A stretch of DNA of 64,000 nt, taken from JAAXQD01 sp963790095 (GTDB lineage Bacteria > Desulfobacterota > Desulfobacteria > Desulfobacterales > UBA11574). A program made the translations under genes and the position numbers. The stretch's first letter is position 1. Each line of letters begins with the position of its first letter. Positions 52,507 through 62,500 of the stretch are shown piece by piece. The stretch covers positions 62,001 to 126,000 of the forward strand of contig CAWBNO010000029.1 in the NCBI GenBank assembly GCA_963790095.1, read 5' to 3'. Under the pieces are notes generated by a model that saw nothing but the letters and a program-made list of their open reading frames with translations, had not been told where the DNA came from and ran no database searches.

Positions 52507-52606
52507 GAAAGTCGAGGATGCCCTAGATTCGAGAAATCAAGGGTGAAGCCGTAGTCATCTACTGCGAGCCCTTGATAACGAAAAAGATAGGGTGTCACCG
52601 ACTTTC
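52507..52606. repeat. 100-nt nested palindrome (cruciform-type repeat)
   Basis: Four nested arm pairs in register: GAAAGTCG (52507-52514)/CGACTTTC (52599-52606); CCCTA (52521-25)/TAGGG (52588-92); ATCAAGGG (52536-43)/CCCTTGAT (52569-76); CGTAGT (52550-55)/ACTGCG (52561-66, one wobble) around loop CATCT. It is a hairpin with three internal bulges in the 574-bp gap 52199-52772, which otherwise holds no gene I can support. Confidence 0.7.
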
Positions 52607-52772
52607 CCAACGGGCAAACAAAATGGGATTTTTCAACAAATTTATTTCTCATTTATAGAAGAGTTATGAATACGCATCTGAACTTTCAAAATTGCGTATA
52701 AATTAAACAGATCAAGAATTCTTCCTATTTTGTTTGCGCTCATTTAGGGTTTAACAACAAAGGAACCTTACC

Positions 52773-53282
52773 ATGAGCCGAAAGGACGATATACTCGATG
52801 CTGCTGTAATCCTATTTGCCAAAAATGGGTACTTTGCAACACCGACTTCGGCGGTTGCCAAAAAAGCCGGGGTTGCGGAGGGGCTGATTTTTCACCACTT
52901 TAAAAACAAAGCTGGGATACTCACCCATATCTTCGCAGAACTTTCTGAAGTTTATTTGCTGGAAATTGAAGAACTTATAAAAAAAACTGAAACCGGACTT
53001 GATGCTTTGTTGGCAGTTGTACGTTTTCATTTTGCATTTGCGGAAAATGAATCGACAAAATTTAAAGTGTTGTCGCGTGATTTGCCTGCCGACTTCACTT
53101 CGCCCGATTCAGAGGCGGGAAAGCTTATGGCTGAACATATGACCATTGCACTCAATCAAGTTAAGAAATGCATCGAAGGCATGTTCGGGAAAAGTGGCGA
53201 TTCCACAGCTGGTTTGAAGCTTTACTGCTTCACCCTTACTGCACAGATATACGGTCTCTCTAATTTGAGATTGAATTTGTGA
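52773..53282 (+). CDS. TetR/AcrR family regulator, atypical 3' end
   Basis: 169 aa. N-terminal HTH of TetR: ILDAAVILFAKNGYFATPTSAVAKKAGVAEGLIFHHFKNKAGIL. The ligand-binding domain is short: TetR proteins are usually 190-210 aa. From about residue 115 the gene is read antisense to the end of a decayed GGDEF gene (FSPEHA-type block lies opposite), so the last ~45 residues may be replaced sequence. ATG 52773 with AAAGGAACC. Ligand and targets unknown. Confidence 0.75.
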   Translation: MSRKDDILDAAVILFAKNGYFATPTSAVAKKAGVAEGLIFHHFKNKAGILTHIFAELSEVYLLEIEELIKKTETGLDALLAVVRFHFAFAENESTKFKVLSRDLPADFTSPDSEAGKLMAEHMTIALNQVKKCIEGMFGKSGDSTAGLKLYCFTLTAQIYGLSNLRLNL

Positions 53283-54641
53283 TGCTTTTCTTCCAGCTTG
53301 ATGCTGGTCTAAGCCTGGTAGAACCACGATAAATTCGTCACCCGCGTAGGATCCGCGCAGGGTCTTTTTACGGCATTCGCTGGCTCCATTATTACGCCAC
53401 GGCATAAGCCGGTGAATGTCGAGGGTACTACGGATCGGTGAGCTCGACGGTTTCCGGCAAGATAAGACTGCTTCCAATCCGTGAAGGCTGAACACGTTAA
53501 AAAAGGACAATTGATTGCCCAGCTTCGGGAGAAGATTACCAGGCCCAAGTCGATGTTGCCGCCGGTGCGGTTCAGGCGATCAATGAATCGCTCAAGAGGC
53601 ATGGCCGATGTTTAAGTGGTAGGTAAAGTCAACAAAGACGTGAGCGAGCTGAGGGTCTTAAAATTGTCCAGGTCCATGAAAAGAAGCGAGTAACTGGGTT
53701 TGATTATTTTTGGCGGTTTCGATCAAACTTTCCAAAGCAAGTCGCGAGTGTGACAGGTACAGGGGACTGGTAAAGAAAACGCCGATTATAAAGGGAGGTT
53801 AAATTGTCACGGAGGGTCTGCTCACAAAATCTTTGCTCGCTGTCTCGTAATGCTTCTAGCTTCCTGGGCTTGATCAGCTTCCTTGCGCTTGGTAATATCC
53901 ACCAAAGAAATGACAACCCTCGATAGTGTATCTTCATGACCTGAAAGAACCAAGGCTCGAACAATGGCACTTTTTTGTTTTCCTTTCAACGTCCAAATCG
54001 TTAGTTCCCTTTCGCGTTGAATAGTGCCTTTATCCAGCATCAGAATAATTTCCTCCGCCATTTGTTGGAATTGACTGCCCAGTGCCATCAGGGGAATTTC
54101 CGACATAAAAACGTTCTTGTCCTGTGCCTCAAAAAGTTCATAAAAAGCATTATTGCAGTCAACTGTTTTAATGAGTGACATACAGCGTGGCACTTCTGCG
54201 GGGTGTTTCCGCAAATAATGCCTTAAATCAGAAACACCTGATTGACGAAGCTGTTCAAGATAGACTTTGAGTTCAGAGGCATCCCGTTCCATCATGGCAA
54301 TTGGTGCTGACTGGAATAAAAGGCGATAGCGTTGTTCGCTTTCCTCGGCGGCTGCCTGCGCCAGCTTCAAGTTGGTGAAGTTTTCCACAAACGCCATGAT
54401 ACCCGACACTTCACCAGTGGTATCTACAATAGGGCTTAGGTAAAAGCGCAATTCCAGGCAATCTCCATGGTCGTTAATACAAGAATAATCGCGAACAATT
54501 GATTTTTTGTTTTGCAAACAGTGCCGTATATCATCACCGACTCCCGAATCAGTCAGGGACTGAAACTCAAAAATATTAATCGATTCCAAAACCTAATAAA
54601 GAAAGCGTTTCATCCGCCACACCGAAAAATACCGATACCAT
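53110..54641 (-). pseudogene. PAS-PAS-GGDEF (diguanylate cyclase) sensor pseudogene
   Basis: Minus-strand fragments in order: MVSVFFGVADETLSLLGF (ATG 54641), shift, then a PAS region (LELRFYLSPIVDTTGEVSG, SEQRYRLLFQSAPIAMMER, SRVVISLVDITKRKEADQ; 54589-53822), shift, LEALRDSEQRF / TLRDNLTSLYNRRFL, shift, SLLFMDLDNFKTL, degenerate stretch, then RGSYAGDEFIVVLPGLD (GGDEF motif as AGDEF), and TSCGIATFPEHAFDA. At least four frameshifts. The 3' end overlaps the TetR gene antisense. Not functional as a single protein. Confidence 0.75.
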
Positions 54642-54926
54642 CCCCTCAATTAAATTATAGAATATAGTGATCTGAGCAAGCATAGATGCTCTTTTGTATT
54701 GATTTTGCTTCCCTTGAGTGACTTCGGTTGAAGAGGTGGAAAGGATTTTCATTTATAGTGTCCTTCTGATTTTGTATCGCGTGCAGGTATACTGTACTCA
54801 CAAGTTTCGAATCGATGATTTCATATCGAAATTTTAAACATATTAGAGTTTTCTGAATTGAAGATTTAAGGCAGTTATCACTTTTGTTGACCACAACAAT
54901 TGCAACCTGTGAACATTAAAATGTAA

Positions 54927-54964
54927 AGGCGTGGACTTGTATCTTTAATCCACGCCTCTTTTTT
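54927..54964. terminator. Bidirectional-looking intrinsic terminator
   Basis: AGGCGTGGA (54927-54935)/TCCACGCCT (54949-54957) then CTTTTTTT on the plus strand; on the minus strand it is followed by TTTACATTTT and lies after the small remnant that ends at 54997. No plus gene reads into it. Confidence 0.65.
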
Positions 54965-54996
54965 GTTGGAACTGTTAGATCAATCGCCGGGCGTTT

Positions 54997-55161
54997 TTAC
55001 ACGACTTTGGGGACGAAAATTTCTTTATAAGACTGAAGACCTTCGACAAACGCAAACAGTGAAATTTTGTAGTTGCCCGGTCGAGGTTCGAAAATGGTTT
55101 TTCCGTTTCCATAAATGAGAGCTAAACACACGTATAATAAAAAAATAGACTTAATATCCAT
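54997..55161 (-). pseudogene. Remnant of a protease C-terminal module (54-aa frame)
   Basis: Reads MDIKSIFLLYVCLALIYGNG, then KTIFEPRPGNYKISLFAFVE, ending GLQSYKEIFVPKVV. LALIYGNG / G-N-Y-K-I-S-L-F-A-F-V-E-G-L-Q-S-Y-K mirrors the LCAMVLANGQ / LFAFVDGL(A/Q)P module repeated at the C-terminus of the adjacent proteases. It has an ATG and a hydrophobic start, so a short secreted peptide is conceivable, but a decayed tail of a third paralogue is likelier. The rest of 54642-55253 holds only the terminator. Confidence 0.55.
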
Positions 55162-55253
55162 AATATCAATAGTTATCGTTAATATCCTTTTATAAATGGT
55201 TTCAGGTTGTTACTGCTGGATGAGAACGCTGCCCACTTTTTTTGTGAATGTAT

Positions 55254-58200
55254 TCAAGAGGAAGCTATAGTAATAGTGACAGTTTCCCCTTTTTCTATAT
55301 CAAAAGAATTGTAGAGGCAGCCAGTCGTTTGATCACATGCCTTTACGGTATGATGTCCTGCTGATATCTGAAAATCGCGTGTTGTATTTGGCTGAACTGT
55401 GCCTATAAATCTGTTGTCCAGAGAGATGTCCTGCGCAATATGATAGTTATTGATTACCCGTAGCGTAGCATCGGTGTCTTCGTTAAAGCTGATAATTTTT
55501 TTGTAAGGCTGAAGGCCGTCAACAAAAGTAAACAGGGTAATCTCACCGTTGGGATCCAAGGGAACGGAAAGTTGGTATTCACCGTAAGGGTCACAAGAAA
55601 ACATGTATTGTCCGTTTGCCAGTACCATGGCACACAGCGGTGTTCCTTCCAAAGAGACAAATCCCTCTATCTCTACCCATCCGGGATTGTCGATGCTTTC
55701 AACCACAGAAGAGGTGACAGTTGGAGTCTTGCTGTCAGGGCTCGCAAGTTCCATTTCAATGTTAGATGGTAAGGACGAAGGTTCTGATGTAACTTTAAAA
55801 GGTGCAAGACCATCAACAAAGGCAAACAGGGTGATTTCACCGTTCTTGTCAAGAGGAATTTCCAGCTCATAGGTGCCCTGATTCTCTCCACAGGAAAACA
55901 TATACTGACCATTTGCCAAAACCATGGCACATAGAGGGGTTCCGTTATATGTGACCGTTCCGTTGATCGTCATCCAGCCATCTCCTGGGGTGTCCACTCC
56001 CGTCCCGGTCAGAGATATTACAAGGGTGGGGTTGTCGGCGTCGCTGGTTATTGTAAGCGTGCCGGTCTGTGTGCCGACAGTGGTCCCCGGAGTAAAGGTA
56101 ACGGTAATTGACATGGATTGAGTTCTTGGCAGAGTGGTATTGGTACCATTATGACTAAATGCAGCGCCTTGAATGCTTAAGTGTGTGATGCTCAAATCCT
56201 TATTGCCGTTGTTTGTGAGTGTAAGAGTCGCGGTGCCTGATCGCCCAAGATACACATTTCCCAGATCCAGCAGGGTTGCGCTGGTGGTTATGTCTCCGAA
56301 CAAGTCTCTCACCCCGGCACGGTGCATGATAGGCATGGCCGCATCGTAGTCGTTTATCTTTTCCCTGTTGGTGTCATCTCCTGTCCAGGAACTGTCTATC
56401 GGTATTCTGTAAACCACGCCGTTCGATACTGCTCCGTTCGAAATGTTGAACCGCTGCATGGTTATGTAATCGTCGTCCCCCCAGAAACTGGGCACTCCCC
56501 AAACACCAAAGGTTTCATCATTAGCGGTCGGAATACCTGTGTCCGCCACCAGGGCGCTGTCCTGGCTTTCACGGTTTAACGTCCAGACTTGCGACCTTAT
56601 CGGGTCCCCGCCTGTGCTGAAGTTTGAGTAGTCCAGTACGTCCAATGCAATAACATAATTGTTGTTGTAGGCAAAGGCGGGGAATCCGATGTCAAAGGCG
56701 GGGCTCTGGTTAGGGAAAGGGTAGAAAAACGATCCGTTTGACAGATCGGAAATGTCTAAAAATCCTATCGAATAGTATCTATATCCGCCGCCGGTGGCGT
56801 CACAGGAGCTTTCCGGTGTTGAAAAACAGTTCAAAAAATCGAAGACGATTGTGTTGCCCGTATAGTCAAAGGCAAGGGCGTCCGCATAGAGCACGGTGTT
56901 GGTTGTGGTGGAACCAGGCTCCTGGTAGCTGGGTTCCACGACAGGATAGGCGTATGTGAGGTCACTATTGATATCGTAAACATAGATGTTGTTGTCTATA
57001 ATGTTGGGGGTGAAGGCGACATAACGGCCGTCGGGAGAGATCGCAATACTCCAGATATCTCCAGTGGCTGTTATCTGTGTGTAATTTGAGCCGGTGCTAT
57101 CGACCGCATGAACGTTGAAATCCTCTCCAACCCATAATGCGATTGTTCCGTTGGAGTCGGTGAAAGTTGCCGGGCGAGTATACCGGGGGTTTGCGCCGCT
57201 GCCCGGGCTGTAATGAATGAGCGTATCGTCAGCTATGTCATATGGCGGGAAGCTCGAAAAGTTTTGAAAAAAGAGCGCATATTTCTCATTAGAATCAAAC
57301 GGGTTGTCGTGGGTTTCGTCTGCCGGATAAAGGTAAGCCATAACATCGTCGCCGGCAACAGTATCCGTATCCGTCGGAGCGGTATCGTCTGGATCGCTCG
57401 TAGTGCCAGAGGTGATCTCCACCACGTCAAAAGCGGTATTTACCGCTACAACCTGCATGGAACCGGCGCCGAAAAGGTCGGTGGCCGCCTGGACGAGGGC
57501 ATTTCTTGCATCCAGAAACGTTGAAGATGCGGTAAGGTATGTAGTAAGCGCGCGGTAATAAATCTGTTCGGTATCGCCCCTGCCGATGCTGGTGCCGAGA
57601 GATTCCGCCGTAAGTCCCTCGGCTATCAGGTACGCCGCCCGATTCGGGATGCCGCTGTTCACATGGACGCCGCCGTGGTCGCCTGCGTTGGTATTGGGCA
57701 GGTTCTGATATTCACTCATCTTGGCCGGCTGTGGTGGTAAACCGTCTGCTGGGTTCGCCATACTGCGGGCATAGCCTGGACTGGGAATCGTAATATCTTC
57801 GCCTATAAACCAGTCATCCCTGTCAACCATTACCCCAAACACATCGGCAAACGATTCATTCAACGCGCCGGACTGGTTTTCGTATATGAGGCCGGCGGTG
57901 TGCTCGATCACCCCGTGTGTCATTTCGTGCGCGGTAACGTCCAGCGAGCCTGCAAGGTCCCTGAATTTTGTTCCGCCGTCACCAAATACCATCCATGTGC
58001 CGTTCCAGTATGCGTTGTCGAAGTTGTTTTTGAAGTGGATTGCAACCATCAGGTTCATTCCTTTGCCGTCCAAACTGTCGCGGCCGTGGGTGTTATTCCA
58101 GTAGTCGTATACCTGTCTTGTGTTGTATGCGGCGCTGACACCGGTGGGGTCCCACCCGCTGGTTTGCAAGCTGCTCCATACATAGAAAAGTGAGGGACCG

Positions 58201-59330
58201 TCACCGTTATCGGCGGAAAGAATAAAGGTGTCCCCACTCGGGTTTGAACCGTCGGCAATCGGGTTGTAGGGAGGATCAGCAGTCGGCGTGCTTGGATCTA
58301 TAATGAAGAAATTTCCGCTCTCACTCCAGGCGTTGAAACTTCTGATGGTGGAATTAAGGTCCGTTCCCCTGGCCGTAACGATTGCGCTGTGGATATTTTT
58401 TATACGATGGACAAATTTGCCGTCTTTTGCGCTGATAAAGTAAATCCATCGCTGGTCGAGCGTAGGCGTAATATCTATTTTCCATGTAAGGGTCATGTCG
58501 CCACTCGGATGAGTGTAAATTACAAGCTCGGTATCCGGAGCAACGATCGGCAGCTCGGTAAAATTAAGGTGCTGCATAACCAGATCCAGCGCCTTTTCCT
58601 GGGTAATTTCAGGAGTGGTATCCACCCCCACCGGGGTGGCTTCGTAGCGGCCGTTGAGCATGTACACTGAGTTTTCCTTGTCGAGGTGGACCATTAGCTC
58701 TTTGCCGAAGATAGGAACGGAGTTGACTGTTTGCTGGTATCGGAAATGTTTTGTCCCGATCTTGTCGGCCCACTGCCGCTTGATCTTCAGTTCCTGCATC
58801 GGGTTCGATATTTTGAGCAAGTTACGGTTATCAACGACAAACTTCCGTGCGATGCTCTCCATGGCGGCGATATCGCCGCTTGCACCTGGCTTTTCCGGCG
58901 TGATTGCTCTCCCTTTTATTAATGTCGGCGTGCCGTTTTTCCTGTTGAATTGAACGCGGACGCCTCCCGAGTCCTGCTTGGATAAAACGAGGGAGCGAAG
59001 ATTATTTTGCTGGTCTTCCTTAATGAGCGGCGTTTTTAAACTCTTTCGTAGGGTTTTCTTCAGTTGCTCACCAATTAAGGTGGGATCGACCCGGTTGCTG
59101 TCGCTGGTCGTGGTTTTTTTTAGGGGACGCTTTCCGGTTGTATTCTTTTCATTTAGTGAGTGTAACGCAGCGGCATCTATACCGCCAGACAACGTGACCT
59201 TTGAAACCAGACTTTTAGGAGACATTCTGCCCGCTATTGAAGGGGAGATCCACGGAGAAAAAAGGTAAATTGCCGAAACTACCGTCAGAATAAATACGAT
59301 CTTGGAAAAGAATTTTCCATGGTGGTCCAT
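55254..59330 (-). CDS. Secreted M4 (thermolysin-family) multidomain metalloprotease, full copy
   Basis: 1358 aa. Signal/anchor at 1-34 (KIVFILTVVSAIYLFSPW). Propeptide: FTP-like (~155-215) and PepSY-like (~240-310). Catalytic domain: HEMTH at 468-472, GALNESFAD with Glu492 (third zinc ligand), GGVHVNSGIPNRAAYLIAEG with His556. Then a PD40/WD40-type beta-propeller (~690-1000, FTDSNGTIALWVGED, IAISPDGRYVAFTP), an Ig-like ASPM/HYDIN-type domain (GTATLTLTNNGNKDLSI), two copies of a module G-T-P-L-C-A-M-V-L-A-N-G-Q, and a PEGA-like end (VQPNTTRDFQISAGHH). RBS AAAGAGG before ATG. Secretion is inferred. Confidence 0.92.
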   Translation of the reverse strand: MDHHGKFFSKIVFILTVVSAIYLFSPWISPSIAGRMSPKSLVSKVTLSGGIDAAALHSLNEKNTTGKRPLKKTTTSDSNRVDPTLIGEQLKKTLRKSLKTPLIKEDQQNNLRSLVLSKQDSGGVRVQFNRKNGTPTLIKGRAITPEKPGASGDIAAMESIARKFVVDNRNLLKISNPMQELKIKRQWADKIGTKHFRYQQTVNSVPIFGKELMVHLDKENSVYMLNGRYEATPVGVDTTPEITQEKALDLVMQHLNFTELPIVAPDTELVIYTHPSGDMTLTWKIDITPTLDQRWIYFISAKDGKFVHRIKNIHSAIVTARGTDLNSTIRSFNAWSESGNFFIIDPSTPTADPPYNPIADGSNPSGDTFILSADNGDGPSLFYVWSSLQTSGWDPTGVSAAYNTRQVYDYWNNTHGRDSLDGKGMNLMVAIHFKNNFDNAYWNGTWMVFGDGGTKFRDLAGSLDVTAHEMTHGVIEHTAGLIYENQSGALNESFADVFGVMVDRDDWFIGEDITIPSPGYARSMANPADGLPPQPAKMSEYQNLPNTNAGDHGGVHVNSGIPNRAAYLIAEGLTAESLGTSIGRGDTEQIYYRALTTYLTASSTFLDARNALVQAATDLFGAGSMQVVAVNTAFDVVEITSGTTSDPDDTAPTDTDTVAGDDVMAYLYPADETHDNPFDSNEKYALFFQNFSSFPPYDIADDTLIHYSPGSGANPRYTRPATFTDSNGTIALWVGEDFNVHAVDSTGSNYTQITATGDIWSIAISPDGRYVAFTPNIIDNNIYVYDINSDLTYAYPVVEPSYQEPGSTTTNTVLYADALAFDYTGNTIVFDFLNCFSTPESSCDATGGGYRYYSIGFLDISDLSNGSFFYPFPNQSPAFDIGFPAFAYNNNYVIALDVLDYSNFSTGGDPIRSQVWTLNRESQDSALVADTGIPTANDETFGVWGVPSFWGDDDYITMQRFNISNGAVSNGVVYRIPIDSSWTGDDTNREKINDYDAAMPIMHRAGVRDLFGDITTSATLLDLGNVYLGRSGTATLTLTNNGNKDLSITHLSIQGAAFSHNGTNTTLPRTQSMSITVTFTPGTTVGTQTGTLTITSDADNPTLVISLTGTGVDTPGDGWMTINGTVTYNGTPLCAMVLANGQYMFSCGENQGTYELEIPLDKNGEITLFAFVDGLAPFKVTSEPSSLPSNIEMELASPDSKTPTVTSSVVESIDNPGWVEIEGFVSLEGTPLCAMVLANGQYMFSCDPYGEYQLSVPLDPNGEITLFTFVDGLQPYKKIISFNEDTDATLRVINNYHIAQDISLDNRFIGTVQPNTTRDFQISAGHHTVKACDQTTGCLYNSFDIEKGETVTITIASS

Positions 59331-59536
59331 GTTAGCCTCTTTGTGTAAGTCTCAGTTTAATTTAATCCCATCATAACCAGGCGCATTCTTTTTTTTCGAG
59401 CTGGGAGTACCTGATATTTTATGAAGGAATGTACCGTCTTTTGCGTCAATAAAGTAGTATTCTCTTCTAGCTATTCCTTTTACGAGCGTCACCACGTAAA
59501 CTCAGGCATGGTGTGTCAGGTTTGGCGAAAAAACCT
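55502..59536. repeat. Tandem duplication unit 1 (retains true 3' end of the gene)
   Basis: Homologous to 59545-63578 with offset 4043 bp through the gene. The 3' end of the gene (55254-55501) is outside the unit, so only this copy keeps the last ~80 codons. Only a few nucleotide changes are visible over ~3.9 kb; the upstream ~80 bp differ much more. Confidence 0.9.
59352..59502 (-). pseudogene. FTP/PepSY-like propeptide fragment upstream of copy 1
   Basis: Minus frame VYVVTLVKGIARREYYFIDA then KDGTFLHKISGTPSSKKKNA and stop. REYYFIDAKDGTFLHK matches RWIYFISAKDGKFVHR inside the protease propeptide, so this is a piece of a diverged paralogue lying between the two gene copies. Confidence 0.55.
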
Positions 59537-62500
59537 GGATCTCGTGTAAGGCTGAAGGCCGTCAACAAAAGTAAACAGGGTAATCTCACCGTTGGGATCC
59601 AAAGGAACGGTAAGTTGGTATTCACCGTCAGGGTCACAAGAGAACATGTACTGACCGTTTGCCAAAACCATTGCACACAGCGGTGTTCCTTCCAAAGAGA
59701 CAAATCCCTCTATCTCTACCCATCCGGGATTGTCGATGCTTTCAACCACAGAAGAGGTGACAGTTGGAGTCTTGCTGTCAGGGCTCGCAAGTTCCATTTC
59801 AATGTTAGATGGTAAGGACGAAGGTTCTGATGTAACTTTAAAAGGTGCAAGACCATCAACAAAGGCAAACAGGGTGATTTCACCGTTCTTGTCAAGAGGA
59901 ATTTCCAGCTCATAGGTGCCCTGATTCTCTCCACAGGAAAACATATACTGACCATTTGCCAAAACCATGGCACATAGAGGGGTTCCGTTATATGTGACCG
60001 TTCCGTTGATCGTCATCCAGCCATCTCCTAAGGTGTCCACTCCCGTCCCGGTCAGAGATATTACAAGGGTGGGGTTGTCGGCGTCGCTGGTTATTGTAAG
60101 CGTGCCGGTCTGTGTGCCGACAGTGGTCCCCGGAGTAAAGGTAACGGTAATTGACATGGATTGAGTTCTTGGCAGAGTGGTATTGGTACCATTATGACTA
60201 AATGCAGCGCCTTGAATGCTTAAGTGTGTGATGCTCAAATCCTTATTGCCGTTGTTTGTGAGTGTAAGAGTCGCGGTGCCTGATCGCCCAAGATACACAT
60301 TTCCCAGATCCAGCAGGGTTGCGCTGGTGGTTATGTCTCCGAACAAGTCTCTCACCCCGACACGGTGCATGATAGGCATGGCCGCATCGTAGTCGTTTAT
60401 CTTTTCCCTGTTGGTGTCATCTCCTGTCCAGGAACTGTCTATCGGTATTCTGTAAACCACGCCGTTCGATACTGCTCCGTTCGAAATGTTGAACCGCTGC
60501 ATGGTTATGTAATCGTCGTCCCCCCAGAAACTGGGCACTCCCCAAACACCAAAGGTTTCATCATTAGCGGTCGGAATACCTGTGTCCGCCACCAGAGCGC
60601 TGTCCTGGCTTTCACGGTTTAACGTCCAGACTTGCGACCTTATCGGGTCCCCGCCTGTGCTGAAGTTTGAGTAGTCCAGTACGTCCAATGCAATAACATA
60701 ATTGTTGTTGTAGGCAAAGGCGGGGAATCCAATGTCAAAGGCGGGGCTCTGGTTAGGGAAAGGGTAGAAAAACGATCCGTTTGACAGATCGGAAATGTCT
60801 AAAAATCCTATCGAATAGTATCTATATCCGCCGCCGGTGGCGTCACAGGAGCTTTCCGGTGTTGAAAAACAGTTCAAAAAATCGAAGACGATTGTGTTGC
60901 CCGTATAGTCAAAGGCAAGGGCGTCCGCATAGAGCACGGTGTTGGTTGTGGTGGAACCAGGCTCCTGGTAGCTGGGTTCCACGACAGGATAGGCGTATGT
61001 GAGGTCACTATTGATATCGTAAACATAGATGTTGTTGTCTATAATGTTGGGGGTGAAGGCGACATAACGGCCGTCGGGAGAGATCGCAATACTCCAGATA
61101 TCTCCAGTGGCTGTTATCTGTGTGTAATTTGAGCCGGTGCTATCGACCGCATGAACGTTGAAATCCTCTCCAACCCATAATGCGATTGTTCCGTTGGAGT
61201 CGGTGAAAGTTGCCGGGCGAGTATATCGGGGGTTTGCGCCGCTGCCCGGGCTGTAATGAATGAGCGTATCGTCAGCTATGTCATATGGCGGGAAGCTCGA
61301 AAAGTTTTGAAAAAAGAGCGCATATTTCTCATTAGAATCAAACGGGTTGTCGTGGGTTTCGTCTGCCGGATAAAGGTAAGCCATAACATCGTCGCCGGCA
61401 ACAGTATCCGTATCCGTCGGAGCGGTATCGTCTGGATCGCTCGTAGTGCCAGAGGTGATCTCCACCACGTCAAAAGCGGTATTTACCGCTACAACCTGAA
61501 TGGAACCGGCGCCGAAAAGGTCGGTGGCCGCCTGGACGAGGGCATTTCTTGCATCCAGAAACGTTGAAGATGCGGTAAGGTATGTAGTAAGCGCGCGGTA
61601 ATAAATCTGTTCGGTATCGCCCCTGCCGATGCTGGTGCCGAGAGATTCCGCCGTAAGTCCCTCGGCTATCAGGTACGCCGCCCGATTCGGGATGCCGCTG
61701 TTCACATGGACGCCGCCGTGGTCGCCTGCGTTGGTATTGGGCAGGTTCTGATATTCACTCATCTTGGCCGGCTGTGGTGGTAAACCGTCTGCTGGGTTCG
61801 CCATACTGCGGGCATAGCCTGGACTGGGAATCGTAATATCTTCGCCTATAAACCAGTCATCCCTGTCAACCATTACCCCAAACACATCGGCAAACGATTC
61901 ATTCAACGCGCCGGACTGGTTTTCGTATATGAGGCCGGCGGTGTGCTCGATCACCCCGTGTGTCATTTCGTGCGCGGTAACGTCCAGCGAGCCTGCAAGG
62001 TCCCTGAATTTTGTTCCGCCGTCACCAAATACCATCCATGTGCCGTTCCAGTATGCGTTGTCGAAGTTGTTTTTGAAGTGGATTGCAACCATCAGGTTCA
62101 TTCCTTTGTCGTCCAAACTGTCGCGGCCGTGGGTGTTATTCCAGTAGTCGTATACCTGTCTTGTGTTGTATGCGGCGCTGACACCGGTGGGGTCCCACCC
62201 GCTGGTTTGCAAGCTGCTCCATACATAGAAAAGTGAGGAACCGTCACCGTTATCGGCGGAAAGAATAAAGGTGTCCCCACTCGGGTTTGAACCGTCGGCA
62301 ATCGGGTTGTAGGGAGGATCGGCAGTCGGCGTGCTTGGATCTATAATGAAGAAATTTCCGCTCTCACTCCAGGCGTTGAAACTTCTGATGGTGGAATTAA
62401 GGTCCGTTCCCCTGGCCGTAACGATTGCGCTGTGGATATTTTTTATACGATGGACAAATTTGCCGTCTTTTGCGCTGATAAAGTAAATCCATCGCTGGTC

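Noticed and set aside
52507..52606. The nested palindrome as a tRNA or tmRNA-like gene
   Set aside because: No T-loop TTCRANNC, anticodon arm or CCA; symmetry is a simple concentric palindrome.
54655..54894. 79-codon minus-strand frame
   Set aside because: No start signal, biased composition, no protein-like pattern; sits in a decayed region.
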